The position numbers were made by a program, and so were the translations under genes. A stretch of 36,889 bases of DNA from an uncultured Clostridium sp. GTDB lineage: Bacteria; Bacillota; Clostridia; TANB77; CAG-508. Under the pieces are notes generated by a model. It was not told the DNA's origin. It searched no databases and worked only from the letters and a program-made list of their open reading frames with translations. Location: contig CAOKHI010000017.1 of the NCBI GenBank assembly GCA_948468275.1, positions 1 to 36,889 of the forward strand, written 5' to 3'. Shown here piece by piece: positions 19,927-27,813 of this stretch. Each line of letters opens with the position of its first letter. Position 1 is the stretch's first letter.

Positions 19927-20884
19927 TTGGAAAAAAGTTTAACTCCAGAAGAAAAAATAAAAAGAGCTCAGGAAATTTATTATAGAAGAAGAAACCAATA
20001 TACACGTGCAAATGTAGCAACTGTAAACGTTTCAGATAATAAAAATTATGGTTTATTTAAGAAATTAATATTACAAGTATTAATTTGTTTATTAATATAT
20101 TTTATATTTTATCTTATTCAAACAAGTAATTACATATTTTCAGAAGATGTAATAAACAAAACAAAAGAAATATTATCATATGATATTAATTTACCTAAAA
20201 TGTATAATCAAGTAGTAGAATACATAAACACAAACTGGAGTATAGATAATACACAAGATAACAACATACAAAATCAAGATCAAAATACTATTCCACAAAA
20301 CAGTCAACAAGAAAATCAAGATCAAAATAATATCCAACAAAATACTGAACAAACAAATCAAGAACAAGAAAATAATATAGATACTCAAAATGCAATAGGT
20401 GGAGGAGATATACAAGATGTACAATTGCAAGATAAAAAAGAAGAACCAACTCAAAATGAAGAAACAGCTAAGACAGATGAAGAATATATAAAAGAAAACT
20501 TTTCTTTTATAAAACCAGTAACAGGAGTGGTATCTTCTGAGTTTGGACTAAGAAATGTAGACAATCCAATAGTAAGCAAAAATCATTTAGGAATAGATAT
20601 AGCAGCAAATACAGGGACAGTAATTTATGCAGCAATGGAAGGAACTGTTAAAGTATCTTCAACAGTAGGCAGTTATGGATACCATATAAAAATAGAAAAT
20701 AATGATGTTAACACTTTATATGCTCATTGTAGTAAATTATATGTAAATGTTGGAGATGTTGTAAAACAAGGAACTCCAATAGCAGAAGTAGGATCAACAG
20801 GAAACTCAATACGGACCACATTTACATTTTGAAATAATACGAAAAGACAAATATATAAATCCTAGAGATATATTAGAATTTTAG
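19927..20884 (+). CDS. spoIVFA: SpoIVFA-like M23-domain membrane protein, +1 frameshift at CGG
   Basis: Read with one skipped base, the product is about 318 residues. It has a cytoplasmic start, one membrane segment (about 42-62), a Gln/Asn-rich linker (about 100-185) and a C-terminal LytM/M23 domain ('NHLGIDIAANTG', 'TLYAHCSKLYVNVGDVVKQG'). The zero frame stops at 20832 and loses the conserved end. Skipping C20812 gives 'GNSIGPHLHFEI' and a natural C-terminus, stopping at 20884 only 9 bp before the next ATG. Adjacency to a SpoIVFB-type protease identifies it as SpoIVFA, which holds SpoIVFB in the outer forespore membrane and controls pro-sigma-K processing. Start TTG has GAGGTG 7 bp upstream. 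Confidence 0.85.
20812..20814 (+). other. In-frame CGG frameshift site 2 (spoIVFA)
   Basis: Zero-frame codon 296 is CGG after ATA, and the zero frame meets TGA six codons later. Skipping C reads ATA-(C)-GGA-CCA-CAT and restores the M23 'GPHLHFE' motif. Confidence 0.88.
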
Positions 20885-20893
20885 GAGGATAAA

Positions 20894-21589
20894 ATGAGCA
20901 TAAAAATTAATTTGAAAATATTTCTATTTGCTATAATATTTTATTTTACTAAACAAATAGAAATATATGCTATACTAATGATATTTGCACTAATACATGA
21001 GTTAGGTCATTTAATATGTGGACTAGTTTTAGGACTAAAACCTAAATCTTTAAAAATAATGCCATTAGGATTTGCAGTAGAATTTACAATATTAGCAGAC
21101 TACTACAATAAACATATAGCAAAAGGAAATATGTTAGATTTAAAAAAGCTAATAATAGCACTTGCAGGGCCAATTATTAATTTTATTATAGCAATTCTAT
21201 GCATTATTTTTAAAAGCAAAATTCACATAGAAAATATACAATACATAATATATGCTAACATATTAATAGGACTCTTTAATTTATTACCTATATATCCAAT
21301 GGATGGAGCAAGAGTAATAAAACATGTGTTACACATATGTATTGGAAAAAAACAAACAATGACATATATAAATAAGACATCTAATATATCAATAATACTA
21401 ATAACAGCAATTTCAAGCATATTAATATATTATTTAAAAAATATAGCTATATTGTTTATAGTATTATACTTGTGGTGTTTGGTAATAAAAGAAAACCAAA
21501 AATACAACATAAAATCAAGAATATATAAAGTAATAGACATATCCAAAAATAATTATAAAACAAAAGTAAGCAAAAATATAATGAATTAA
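20894..21589 (+). CDS. spoIVFB: SpoIVFB-like M50 intramembrane metalloprotease
   Basis: This 231-residue multi-pass membrane protein belongs to the site-2 protease family. The zinc motif HELGH is at residues 35-39 and the second metal ligand lies in 'NLLPIYPMDGARV' (Asp137). About five hydrophobic segments are visible. In sporulating Firmicutes SpoIVFB cleaves pro-sigma-K within the mother-cell membrane around the forespore and is inhibited by SpoIVFA, the gene directly upstream. An AGGAGG site lies before the ATG and actually overlaps the end of spoIVFA in its shifted frame, so the two are translationally close. The C-terminal tail after residue 200 is shorter than in enzymes with CBS domains. 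Confidence 0.88.
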   Translation: MSIKINLKIFLFAIIFYFTKQIEIYAILMIFALIHELGHLICGLVLGLKPKSLKIMPLGFAVEFTILADYYNKHIAKGNMLDLKKLIIALAGPIINFIIAILCIIFKSKIHIENIQYIIYANILIGLFNLLPIYPMDGARVIKHVLHICIGKKQTMTYINKTSNISIILITAISSILIYYLKNIAILFIVLYLWCLVIKENQKYNIKSRIYKVIDISKNNYKTKVSKNIMN

Positions 21590-21741
21590 AATTATTAACT
21601 AGTAATACAAAATAGTTACTGTATAATGGTATAAAGAAAAGGTTAAATATAAATATTAAAAATTCCGTTCTCCAAGGCGTTTAAGAGAAGTTGGTTTTAA
21701 TAAATAACGTAACACTTCGTACAAAAAAACATTATCGAGTA
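21590..21741. other. Non-coding gap with structured hairpin
   Basis: No gene is seen. A stem at 21654-21702 pairs TATTAAAA with TTTTAATA and, inside, TTCTC with GAGAA around a loop of about 12 bases. A TATAAT-like box occurs at about 21621. It could be a small RNA or the decayed end of a mobile element. The gap ends at the left target duplication of MITE copy 2 (21734-21741). Confidence 0.35.
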
Positions 21742-21922
21742 GTTACTATTCACAGACAATAGCAGTAAGTAGCGAAGACTAAGTAATATATTTTATTTTG
21801 TAATGAAGACCCGACAGCCCATTGAGGCGGGGGAATACCCGTGAGCTTGGAGGGCGAAATGAAAAAATAAAATATATTACTTAGCCGTAGCGGATTTTAT
21901 TATATATGCTGTGAACTGTAAC
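21742..21922 (+). mobile_element. 181-bp MITE-like element, copy 2
   Basis: By eye it has the same sequence and orientation as copy 1. It is flanked by perfect 8-bp direct repeats ATCGAGTA (21734-21741 and 21923-21930). It lies 100 bp upstream of pilin/FGE gene 2. Confidence 0.92.
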
Positions 21923-22021
21923 ATCGAGTAACACAAAATTTAATAAAATACTAATAAATTATTGAAATTATATTAATTTAATAGTAATATATACATAGAA
22001 AATAATTATAGGAGCGAGCAA

Positions 22022-23390
22022 ATGATGAAAAATTGTAAAGGTATTACTCTTATTACGTTAGCTTTGGCCATTACTATTATGGCTATTATAGCTACTACTT
22101 TGGTATATAATATAAATACAGGAGCACATACAAGGGCTCTTAATAATATGTATAAAGATGTTGAGGTTCTGAGGGATAGAGTAGACTTGTATTTTTCAAA
22201 ATTTGGAACATTACCAATTGTATCTACAACATATACTAATATAGATAATATAAAAGCTATTAATGTAAATGATAATGATATTTATTATGTTATAGATTTA
22301 GAAGCATTAGAAAATATAACATTATCTTTTGGAAAGGGATATCAAAACTATAAAACTAATTCTGATACTTCAATTACAGATGTGTATGTGGTAAATGAAA
22401 AAAGTCATAATGTGTATTATATAAAAGGTATTAAATATGATAATAAAATGTATTATACAGTTCCAGGTCAATATACAAAAATAACAACACCAGATTGGTC
22501 AGATGAATATACTGAAACTAAAATATATACAGACACAAATGGAAATACTGCATGGATTCCAAAAGGTTTTCAAGTATCGCTAAAACAAGGTGAAAACACT
22601 ATATTAGGTGGATTAGTTATAAGAAATGCAACAGATAAAAATGAATTTGTATGGATTCCTACAGATTTAGTAACATATAAGATAAATGAGTGGAATCAAG
22701 AAACTGTTACAGCAGATTATCAAGAATATTATGTGGAAGATGTAGCAGAAAATACAAAAATTATAAATGATATAACTAAAAGTGTAAGCCAACATAAAGG
22801 TTATTATATAAGTAGATATGAAGCTGGTTTAACAACAAAAAGAACAGGTAGAACAGAAACGAGCTTAAATCAACTTCCACGACCAATCTTTAGACCTACA
22901 ACTAAAGAAACACCAATATATGCCTATAATTGTGTAACTTGGAATGATGTAACATATTTAGCAAATAATATATATAACAAAGAACAAAATGATGTAATGA
23001 GTAGACTAATAAGTGCAAGAAGTTGGGATACAGCATTAAAATTTATTGAAACAGTAGGAGAAGATGCAGATAGTGCATATCCATTAAATGCTGAAGGAAA
23101 AGGATGGTATAGTGATAATAAATCTAATAATGAAAATCTTGAAACAGGAAAATCAGTAGATATTACAAATAAAACTACACCAAATAAGTTGAAAAATATA
23201 TATGACATGGCAGGAAATTTGTGGGAATGGTCTTCTGATAGAAGTAAGACTACTGCAAATAGAAGACTTATTAGACGGAGGTTCTTATAATAATTTGCCA
23301 ACAGCTGGACAAGCATGTAATCGTTATTATTATGAAGATAATTATTCAAGTACTAGTGGAGGTATGCGTGTTGTGCTTTATATACAATAG
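22022..23390 (+). CDS. Pilin-like protein with FGE/C-type-lectin-like C-terminus (copy 2), +1 frameshift at CGG
   Basis: With one skipped base the product is about 455 residues. It begins with a good prepilin motif: leader 'MMKNCKG' followed by 'ITLITLALAITIMAII'. A roughly 140-residue pilin-like part follows, then an FGE/C-type-lectin-like domain ('NEFVWIP', 'YYISRYEAGL', 'WDTALKFIE', 'IYDMAGNLWEWSSD'). The zero frame ends at 23290 in a basic non-family tail. Skipping C23276 gives 'RRLIRGGSYNN' and an end in 'GGMRVVLYIQ', matching copy 1 and the family. The last 35 codons look diversified. MITE copies in opposite orientation flank it, the second one only 3 bp plus its duplication after the stop. 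Surface display or adhesion is inferred. Confidence 0.82.
23276..23278 (+). other. In-frame CGG frameshift site 3 (pilin/FGE gene 2)
   Basis: Zero-frame codon 419 is CGG after AGA, and the zero frame stops four codons later. Skipping C reads AGA-(C)-GGA-GGT-TCT and gives the FGE-family 'RGGS' motif. Confidence 0.88.
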
Positions 23391-23401
23391 TACATCGTTG
23401 T

Positions 23402-23582
23402 GTTACAGTTCACAGCATATATAATAAAATCCGCTACGGCTAAGTAATATATTTTATTTTTTCATTTCGCCCTCCAAGCTCACGGGTATTCCCCCGCCTC
23501 AATGGGCTGTCGGGTCTTCATTACAAAATAAAATATATTACTTAGTCTTCGCTACTTACTGCTATTGTCTGTGAATAGTAAC
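23402..23582 (-). mobile_element. 181-bp MITE-like element, copy 3 (inverted)
   Basis: This is the exact reverse complement of copies 1 and 2 by eye. It is flanked by perfect 8-bp direct repeats ATCGTTGT (23394-23401 and 23583-23590). It sits between pilin/FGE gene 2 and the ruvA promoter and may serve as the transcript end of the former because it can fold into a long hairpin. Confidence 0.92.
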
Positions 23583-23623
23583 ATCGTTGTAGGTTACAAT
23601 ATTAAAAAAATAATTAAATACTA

Positions 23624-23652
23624 TTGACAAATATTCTATTGTTATATAAAAT
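23624..23652 (+). promoter_or_regulatory. Sigma-A-type promoter of ruvA
   Basis: TTGACA (23624-23629), a 17-bp spacer and TAAAAT (23647-23652). A perfect 14-bp inverted repeat overlaps both boxes. Confidence 0.8.
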
Positions 23653-23668
23653 AGCAATAGAATATTTG
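23628..23668 (+). promoter_or_regulatory. 14-bp perfect inverted repeat at the ruvA promoter
   Basis: CAAATATTCTATTG (23628-23641) and CAATAGAATATTTG (23655-23668) are exact reverse complements separated by 13 bp. The left arm overlaps the -35 box and the right arm lies at the expected transcription start. It may be an operator or an mRNA 5' hairpin. It does not match a clostridial LexA box that I know. Confidence 0.6.
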
Positions 23669-23682
23669 TTTGGAGGAGAAAT

Positions 23683-24282
23683 ATGTTAGCATATATAAAA
23701 GGTAGTTTAGAAATGAAGTTTAACAATTATATTGTTATAGATGTTGGAGGATTAGGATATAAGGTATTTATGTCTGAAAATGCAATTGAAAATATAGGAA
23801 ATATTGGAGATATTGTAAAAGTACACACACATTATCGTGTAAGAGAGGACGATATTAGTATTTATGGTTTCTTAAGTAATGATGAACTAAAAATGTTTGA
23901 ATTGTTAATTGGAGTTAGTGGAATTGGTGCAAAATCTGCAATAACTATGTTATCTAAAATAACACCATCTAGTTTTGCACTTGCAGTTATTACAAACGAT
24001 ACATCAAAACTTGTAAAGATTCCTGGAATAGGAGCAAAAACAGCAGCAAGAATAGTATTAGAATTAAAAGATAAACTAAAAACAACAGAAGCGTTAAGAG
24101 ATGACAATAATCAAATTAAAGAAGCAATAGTAGAAGATAATAAAGTTACAGAAGCAATTTCTGCTTTACAGGTACTAGGATATAATAGAAAAGAAATTGA
24201 TAAAACATTAGAAACTTTAGATAAAGATAGTTTATCACTAGAAGAAATAATAAGAAAATCTTTATTAATTTTAGGAAAATAA
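23683..24282 (+). CDS. ruvA: RuvA, Holliday junction branch-migration subunit
   Basis: This 199-residue protein has the usual RuvA length. The N-terminal OB domain carries 'VIDVGGLGYKV' and 'VREDDISIYGF'. Two helix-hairpin-helix motifs follow ('LIGVSGIGAKSAITML' and 'LVKIPGIGAKTAARIVLELKDKL'). A flexible linker and a C-terminal domain ('AISALQVLGYNRKEI') contact RuvB. It binds four-way DNA junctions and loads the RuvB motor. ruvB is not adjacent, and the next gene is rarA. TTTGGAGGAG precedes the ATG. Confidence 0.95.
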   Translation: MLAYIKGSLEMKFNNYIVIDVGGLGYKVFMSENAIENIGNIGDIVKVHTHYRVREDDISIYGFLSNDELKMFELLIGVSGIGAKSAITMLSKITPSSFALAVITNDTSKLVKIPGIGAKTAARIVLELKDKLKTTEALRDDNNQIKEAIVEDNKVTEAISALQVLGYNRKEIDKTLETLDKDSLSLEEIIRKSLLILGK

Positions 24283-24409
24283 TTTGTATGAATTTTAAAT
24301 GATTTATTTACTAGTAGAAAAACTATCAAAAGACTAATATTATGAAGATAGGAAATGCTTTAAAAGAGGTTAAATAATCGGAGTAAAGCAGAAAGGAATG
24401 GATTTTAAT

Positions 24410-25651
24410 ATGGATTTAAGTAAGCCACTTGCTTTTAGAATGAGGCCCAAAAATTTAGATGAATATGTAGGACAAGAACATATATTAGGAAAAGATAAAA
24501 TCTTATATAGAACAATAAAAGCAGATAGATTATCTAGTATTATATTGTGGGGACCACCAGGATGTGGAAAAACATCTCTTGCACGTGTAATTAGCGAAAC
24601 TACAAAATATAAATTTACAAAAATAAATGCAGTAACATCTGGAGTTGGAGATATAAAAAAAGCAATTGAAGAGGCTAAAAATGCATTTTTTAATCCAACA
24701 GGAAAATGTATACTATTTATAGATGAAATTCATAGATTTAATAAATTACAACAAGATGCTTTGTTACCATTTGTGGAAGATGGAACAGTCATTCTAATTG
24801 GAGCTACAACTGAAAATCCATATTTTGAAGTAAATAAAGCTTTAATATCTAGATCTATGGTATTTAAATTAGAACCATTAACAACAAAAGATATATTTAA
24901 AGTACTAAAAATGTCTTTAACACGAGAAGATGGATTAAAAAGTTTTAATGTAAAAATAGAAGATGAAACATTGCAAAAAATTGCAGAAGTATCAAATGGA
25001 GATGTAAGAACAGCACTAAATGGACTAGAAGTTGCAGTATTGACTACAAATATGGACTCAGATGGATATATACATATAACTAACCAAATAGCAGCAGATA
25101 GTGTTAGAAATAGAAAAGCTATATTTGATAAAAATGGAGATAGTCATTATGATAATATAAGTGCATTTATAAAATCAATGCGAGGAAGTGATCCTGATGC
25201 TAGCATATTTTATCTAGCACGAGCATTAAACGGAGGAGAAGATCCTGTATTTTTAGCAAGAAGAATAGTAATTGCAGCAGCAGAGGATGTAGGCATGGCA
25301 AATCCAAATGCATTAGTAATTGCAACATCTGCAATGCAAGCAGTAACTATGGTTGGAATGCCAGAAGCAAGAATAATATTAGCAGAAGCAGCAGTATATT
25401 TGGCAACATCTAAAAAATCCAATGCATCATATCTTGCAATAAATAAAGCAATAGAAGATGTGTCTACAAAAGATACAGGTGAAATACCAATGCATATAAG
25501 AAATGCTCCAGCAGAAGGAATGCAACAGTTTGGTTATGGTAATGAATATAAGTATCCACATGATTATCCAGGACATTTTATAGAACAACAATATTTGCCA
25601 GATAAGATGTTAGGTACGAAATATTATATAAAAGATGACACAGTAAATTAA
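24410..25651 (+). CDS. rarA: RarA/MgsA, replication-associated recombination AAA+ ATPase
   Basis: The product is about 413 residues with an AAA+ core: Walker A 'GPPGCGKTS', Walker B 'LFIDEIHRF', sensor 'GATTENPYFEV', and arginine-finger region 'SRSMVFKLEPL'. The family-specific C-terminal tetramerisation part follows ('IFYLARALNGGEDPVFLARRIVIAAAEDVG', 'YKYPHDYPGH' here split for length). It acts at stalled replication forks in the cytoplasm. ATG 24410 is preferred over 24398 because AAAGGA (24392-24397) directly abuts the earlier ATG. Next to ruvA it makes a small DNA-repair cluster. Confidence 0.93.
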   Translation: MDLSKPLAFRMRPKNLDEYVGQEHILGKDKILYRTIKADRLSSIILWGPPGCGKTSLARVISETTKYKFTKINAVTSGVGDIKKAIEEAKNAFFNPTGKCILFIDEIHRFNKLQQDALLPFVEDGTVILIGATTENPYFEVNKALISRSMVFKLEPLTTKDIFKVLKMSLTREDGLKSFNVKIEDETLQKIAEVSNGDVRTALNGLEVAVLTTNMDSDGYIHITNQIAADSVRNRKAIFDKNGDSHYDNISAFIKSMRGSDPDASIFYLARALNGGEDPVFLARRIVIAAAEDVGMANPNALVIATSAMQAVTMVGMPEARIILAEAAVYLATSKKSNASYLAINKAIEDVSTKDTGEIPMHIRNAPAEGMQQFGYGNEYKYPHDYPGHFIEQQYLPDKMLGTKYYIKDDTVN

Positions 25652-25701
25652 AACAGATAAAAACATTGAATTACCTATATTTTAAATGGAAATTTAGTAA
25701 A

Positions 25702-25762
25702 ATAAAGCACCATTATACATAAATTAGAAGAACTATTCTAATTTATATAATAGTGCTTTTTT
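25702..25762. terminator. Convergent bidirectional terminator (rarA / XRE gene)
   Basis: A long stem pairs AAAGCACCATTATA...AATTAGAA with TTCTAATTTATATAATAGTGCTTT, with a T-run on the plus side. It lies between the rarA stop and the stop of the minus-strand regulator gene. Confidence 0.8.
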
Positions 25763-25985
25763 AAACATTTTTATTATTATCATCATCAGGTATATATTCT
25801 AACAATTCAGAAATCTCACAATCAAATGCCTTACATATACTATTTAACTGTTTTATATCAATTCGTTTTACTTCTTCATAATACATTTTTGAAATTGTAG
25901 CGGGTCTAATATTAGTCATATTAGATAAAGTTTTTTGTGTCATCTTATGTTTTCCTAATAAATCAGATAATTTTATTTTTATCAT
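25761..25985 (-). CDS. Small XRE/Cro-CI family transcriptional regulator
   Basis: This 74-residue protein is the only confident minus-strand gene. It is a single helix-turn-helix domain: 'KLSDLLGKHKMTQKTLSNMTNIRPATISKMY' followed by 'LNSICKAFDCEISELLEYIPDD'. It resembles the short YozG-like HTH regulators common in Firmicutes. AGGAGG lies 8 bp upstream of the start. The region before it (25986-26161) contains two TCGAAA/TTTCGA-like words (about 26013-26029) that could be an operator. Its target is unknown. Confidence 0.85.
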   Translation of the reverse strand: MIKIKLSDLLGKHKMTQKTLSNMTNIRPATISKMYYEEVKRIDIKQLNSICKAFDCEISELLEYIPDDDNNKNV

Positions 25986-26161
25986 ATGAATGCCTCCTAA
26001 ATTTAAAAATAAAGTCGAAATGTGTCGAAAAAATAGAAAAAATAGGTTTTAGTTGTATTTTATCATTTAATGTATTAAAATTACACTGTAAGAAAAGAAT
26101 ATAACGTTTAGAGTAATAAAAACTTATCTAGCGGTAAAGTAAAAAAAGAGGAGGACGTTGA

Positions 26162-26350
26162 ATGTTTAGAATGTATGAAAATGAATTTTGTAAAAGAAAA
26201 TGGAAAGAAGAGAGTGTAGAATATCTAAGAGAATTACAAAGATTTTTTGATGTTGTTGAAAATGTAAAAGATGAAAAATTAAAAATGAGAATAATATATC
26301 AAATGTTAAAATGTGATGAAGTTTTAACAAAACTTGCTGAAAAATATTAA
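26162..26350 (+). CDS. Small conserved-looking helical protein, unknown
   Basis: This 62-residue, highly charged, all-helical protein ('MYENEFCKRKWKEESVEYLRELQRFFDVVENV') has no membrane segment. It has an excellent GAGGAGG site 8 bp before the ATG and codon use like its neighbours, so it is likely expressed. It is divergently oriented to the XRE gene, with 176 bp between the two starts, so the regulator could control it. I do not recognise the family. Confidence 0.65.
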   Translation: MFRMYENEFCKRKWKEESVEYLRELQRFFDVVENVKDEKLKMRIIYQMLKCDEVLTKLAEKY

Positions 26351-26518
26351 TATGATATAATGTAAGTTACTGTATTATAATTAAGTAATATTTAGTTTAT
26401 ACATTTTGACTATATATTATGTTTAGTTTTATATACTAATAAACAATTAAAATAATATTATATAGTATAAAAATTATATATTTGCACACACTACCTAAAA
26501 AATGGCAGTGGTGTAAAA

Positions 26519-26866
26519 ATGGTAAAGAAGATATTAATTGGGTTAATTGCAGGATTAGTTAGTGGTTTTTTTGCAACAGGAGGAGGAATGATAGTAGTTC
26601 CAGCCTTAGTGTATTTATTAAGTGTAGAGGAATCACAAGCAAGAGCTACATCAGTTTTTGTTATATTACCAATGGTTATAACAAGCGGTATTTTTTATTA
26701 TAAAAATGATTATATAGATTGGAAAATTGGCATTCTTTGTGCTATTGGTGGAGTTGTAGGTGGATATATAGGATCTAAATTGTTAAAAAAAGTGCCAGAC
26801 AAATATTTAAAAGTTGCTTTTACATTTTTTTTAATTTATGTATCTATAAGAATGATATTTTTTTAA
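26519..26866 (+). CDS. TSUP (TauE/SafE) family half-size transporter, subunit 1
   Basis: This 115-residue membrane protein has about four hydrophobic segments and the TSUP motif 'GLVSGFFATGGGMIVVPALVYLL' near the start and 'GGVVGGYIGSKLL' in the third segment. Full-size TSUP (PF01925) transporters are about 250 residues with two such halves. Here each half is a separate gene, this one and the one 17 bp downstream. Sulfur-compound or organic-anion transport is the family role, and the substrate is unknown. The upstream ribosome binding site is weak (GTGGTG). Confidence 0.85.
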   Translation: MVKKILIGLIAGLVSGFFATGGGMIVVPALVYLLSVEESQARATSVFVILPMVITSGIFYYKNDYIDWKIGILCAIGGVVGGYIGSKLLKKVPDKYLKVAFTFFLIYVSIRMIFF

Positions 26867-26882
26867 ATTTAAGGAGAATTAG

Positions 26883-27278
26883 ATGTTTGAAATCTTAGTT
26901 GGGTTTATATCTGGAATTGTAAGTGGAACAGGAATGGGAGGAGGAACAATTCTAATTTTATGCTTATCTATGTTTATGGGAATTGAGCAACATGTAGCAC
27001 AAGCAACTAATTTAGTGTTTTTTGTACCAACATCGATTGCAGCAATTATTGTAAATATAAAGCAAAAAATGATAGATTTTAAAATTGCAATACCAATAAT
27101 GATTTCTGGAATACTTGGAGCAGTAATTGGAGCAATGGTATCATCTAAAACAGATGTAAGCCATTTAAGAAAATATTTTGGAATTTTTTTAGCAATAATT
27201 GCAATAAGTGAAATATATTCTTTAACAAAACAGTATATATTTGATAAAAAAAGCCATAATAAAAATATCAAAAAATAA
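26883..27278 (+). CDS. TSUP (TauE/SafE) family half-size transporter, subunit 2
   Basis: This 131-residue membrane protein is homologous to the previous gene. It has the same repeat motif 'GFISGIVSGTGMGGGTILI' and 'GILGAVIGAMVSSK', about four hydrophobic segments and a short basic tail. AAGGAG precedes the ATG. The two gene products probably pair to rebuild the pseudo-symmetric TSUP fold. Tandem order and the 16-bp gap indicate one operon, which continues into the 48-residue gene at 27297. Confidence 0.85.
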   Translation: MFEILVGFISGIVSGTGMGGGTILILCLSMFMGIEQHVAQATNLVFFVPTSIAAIIVNIKQKMIDFKIAIPIMISGILGAVIGAMVSSKTDVSHLRKYFGIFLAIIAISEIYSLTKQYIFDKKSHNKNIKK

Positions 27279-27296
27279 AATTAAGGAGGCCATATT

Positions 27297-27443
27297 ATGA
27301 ATATGAAATTTGTTAAAGGAATGGTTATGGGAACAATATTATCAGCAGGAGTAGTTATGTTATATAAAGAAAATAACAGCATGAATAAAAAGAAAATGAT
27401 AAAAAAGGGAAGACAATTTGTAAAAAAAATGGGAATAATTTAA
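27297..27443 (+). CDS. 48-residue YtxH-like membrane peptide
   Basis: This short ORF reads MNMKFVKGMVMGTILSAGVVMLYKEN, followed by a Lys-rich tail ending 'KKMGII'. It has one hydrophobic segment with Gly residues (about 8-23) and a basic C-terminus, like the small YtxH/gas-vesicle-type stress membrane proteins of Firmicutes. TAAGGAGG lies 8 bp before the ATG, and a terminator overlaps the stop codon, so it ends the TSUP operon. Function unknown. Confidence 0.75.
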   Translation: MNMKFVKGMVMGTILSAGVVMLYKENNSMNKKKMIKKGRQFVKKMGII

Positions 27444-27462
27444 TTATTCCCATTTTTTTTAC
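27427..27462 (+). terminator. Intrinsic terminator of the TSUP operon
   Basis: AATGGGAATAATT pairs with AATTATTCCCATT around the stop codon of the small gene, followed by eight or more T. Confidence 0.9.
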
Positions 27463-27704
27463 ATAATATTAATAAAAGAATAATTAACTATAATAGTATG
27501 ATTTATATTAAATATCAGAAAAATAAAAATATAAAATTATAAGAATAGTACTTACAAAAAACAAATTTATATCCATAGAAAAGCAGATATGAGCGATACT
27601 TTATCTGACTTACTATAAGTATATAAAAATAAACTCATAGTGGCAATAGCTTTATAGGTAAATACTTTATTAAAACCTAATACATTATATAAGGAGATTT
27701 ATAT
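27463..27704 (+). other. AT-rich gap with possible structured leader RNA
   Basis: No ORF is found. A hairpin CAGATA...TATCTG (about 27585-27608) lies in the middle, followed by partly complementary CTATAAG and CTTTATAG segments. With the terminator at 27705-27751 this resembles a regulatory leader of the Cys-rich gene, but I recognise no known riboswitch class. Confidence 0.3.
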
Positions 27705-27751
27705 AAGTGATAAATAATTAGTTTTAAATTGTGAATTATTATCACTTTTTT
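27705..27751 (+). terminator. Terminator/attenuator upstream of the Cys-rich gene
   Basis: AAGTGATAAATAATT (27705-27719) pairs with AATTATTATCACTT (27734-27747), with one bulge, followed by a T-run. An AAGGAG (27691-27696) and a GTG ATA AAT AAT TAG mini-ORF precede and enter the stem. Confidence 0.65.
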
Positions 27752-27813
27752 GTCGAATATTCATATTATATATTAAGCTATATGCTAATTAATTATAAGG
27801 AAGGTAGATTTTT

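Noticed and set aside
4086..23390. A full diversity-generating retroelement in the window
   Set aside because: No reverse transcriptase motif and no template repeat were found. Only candidate target genes are present.
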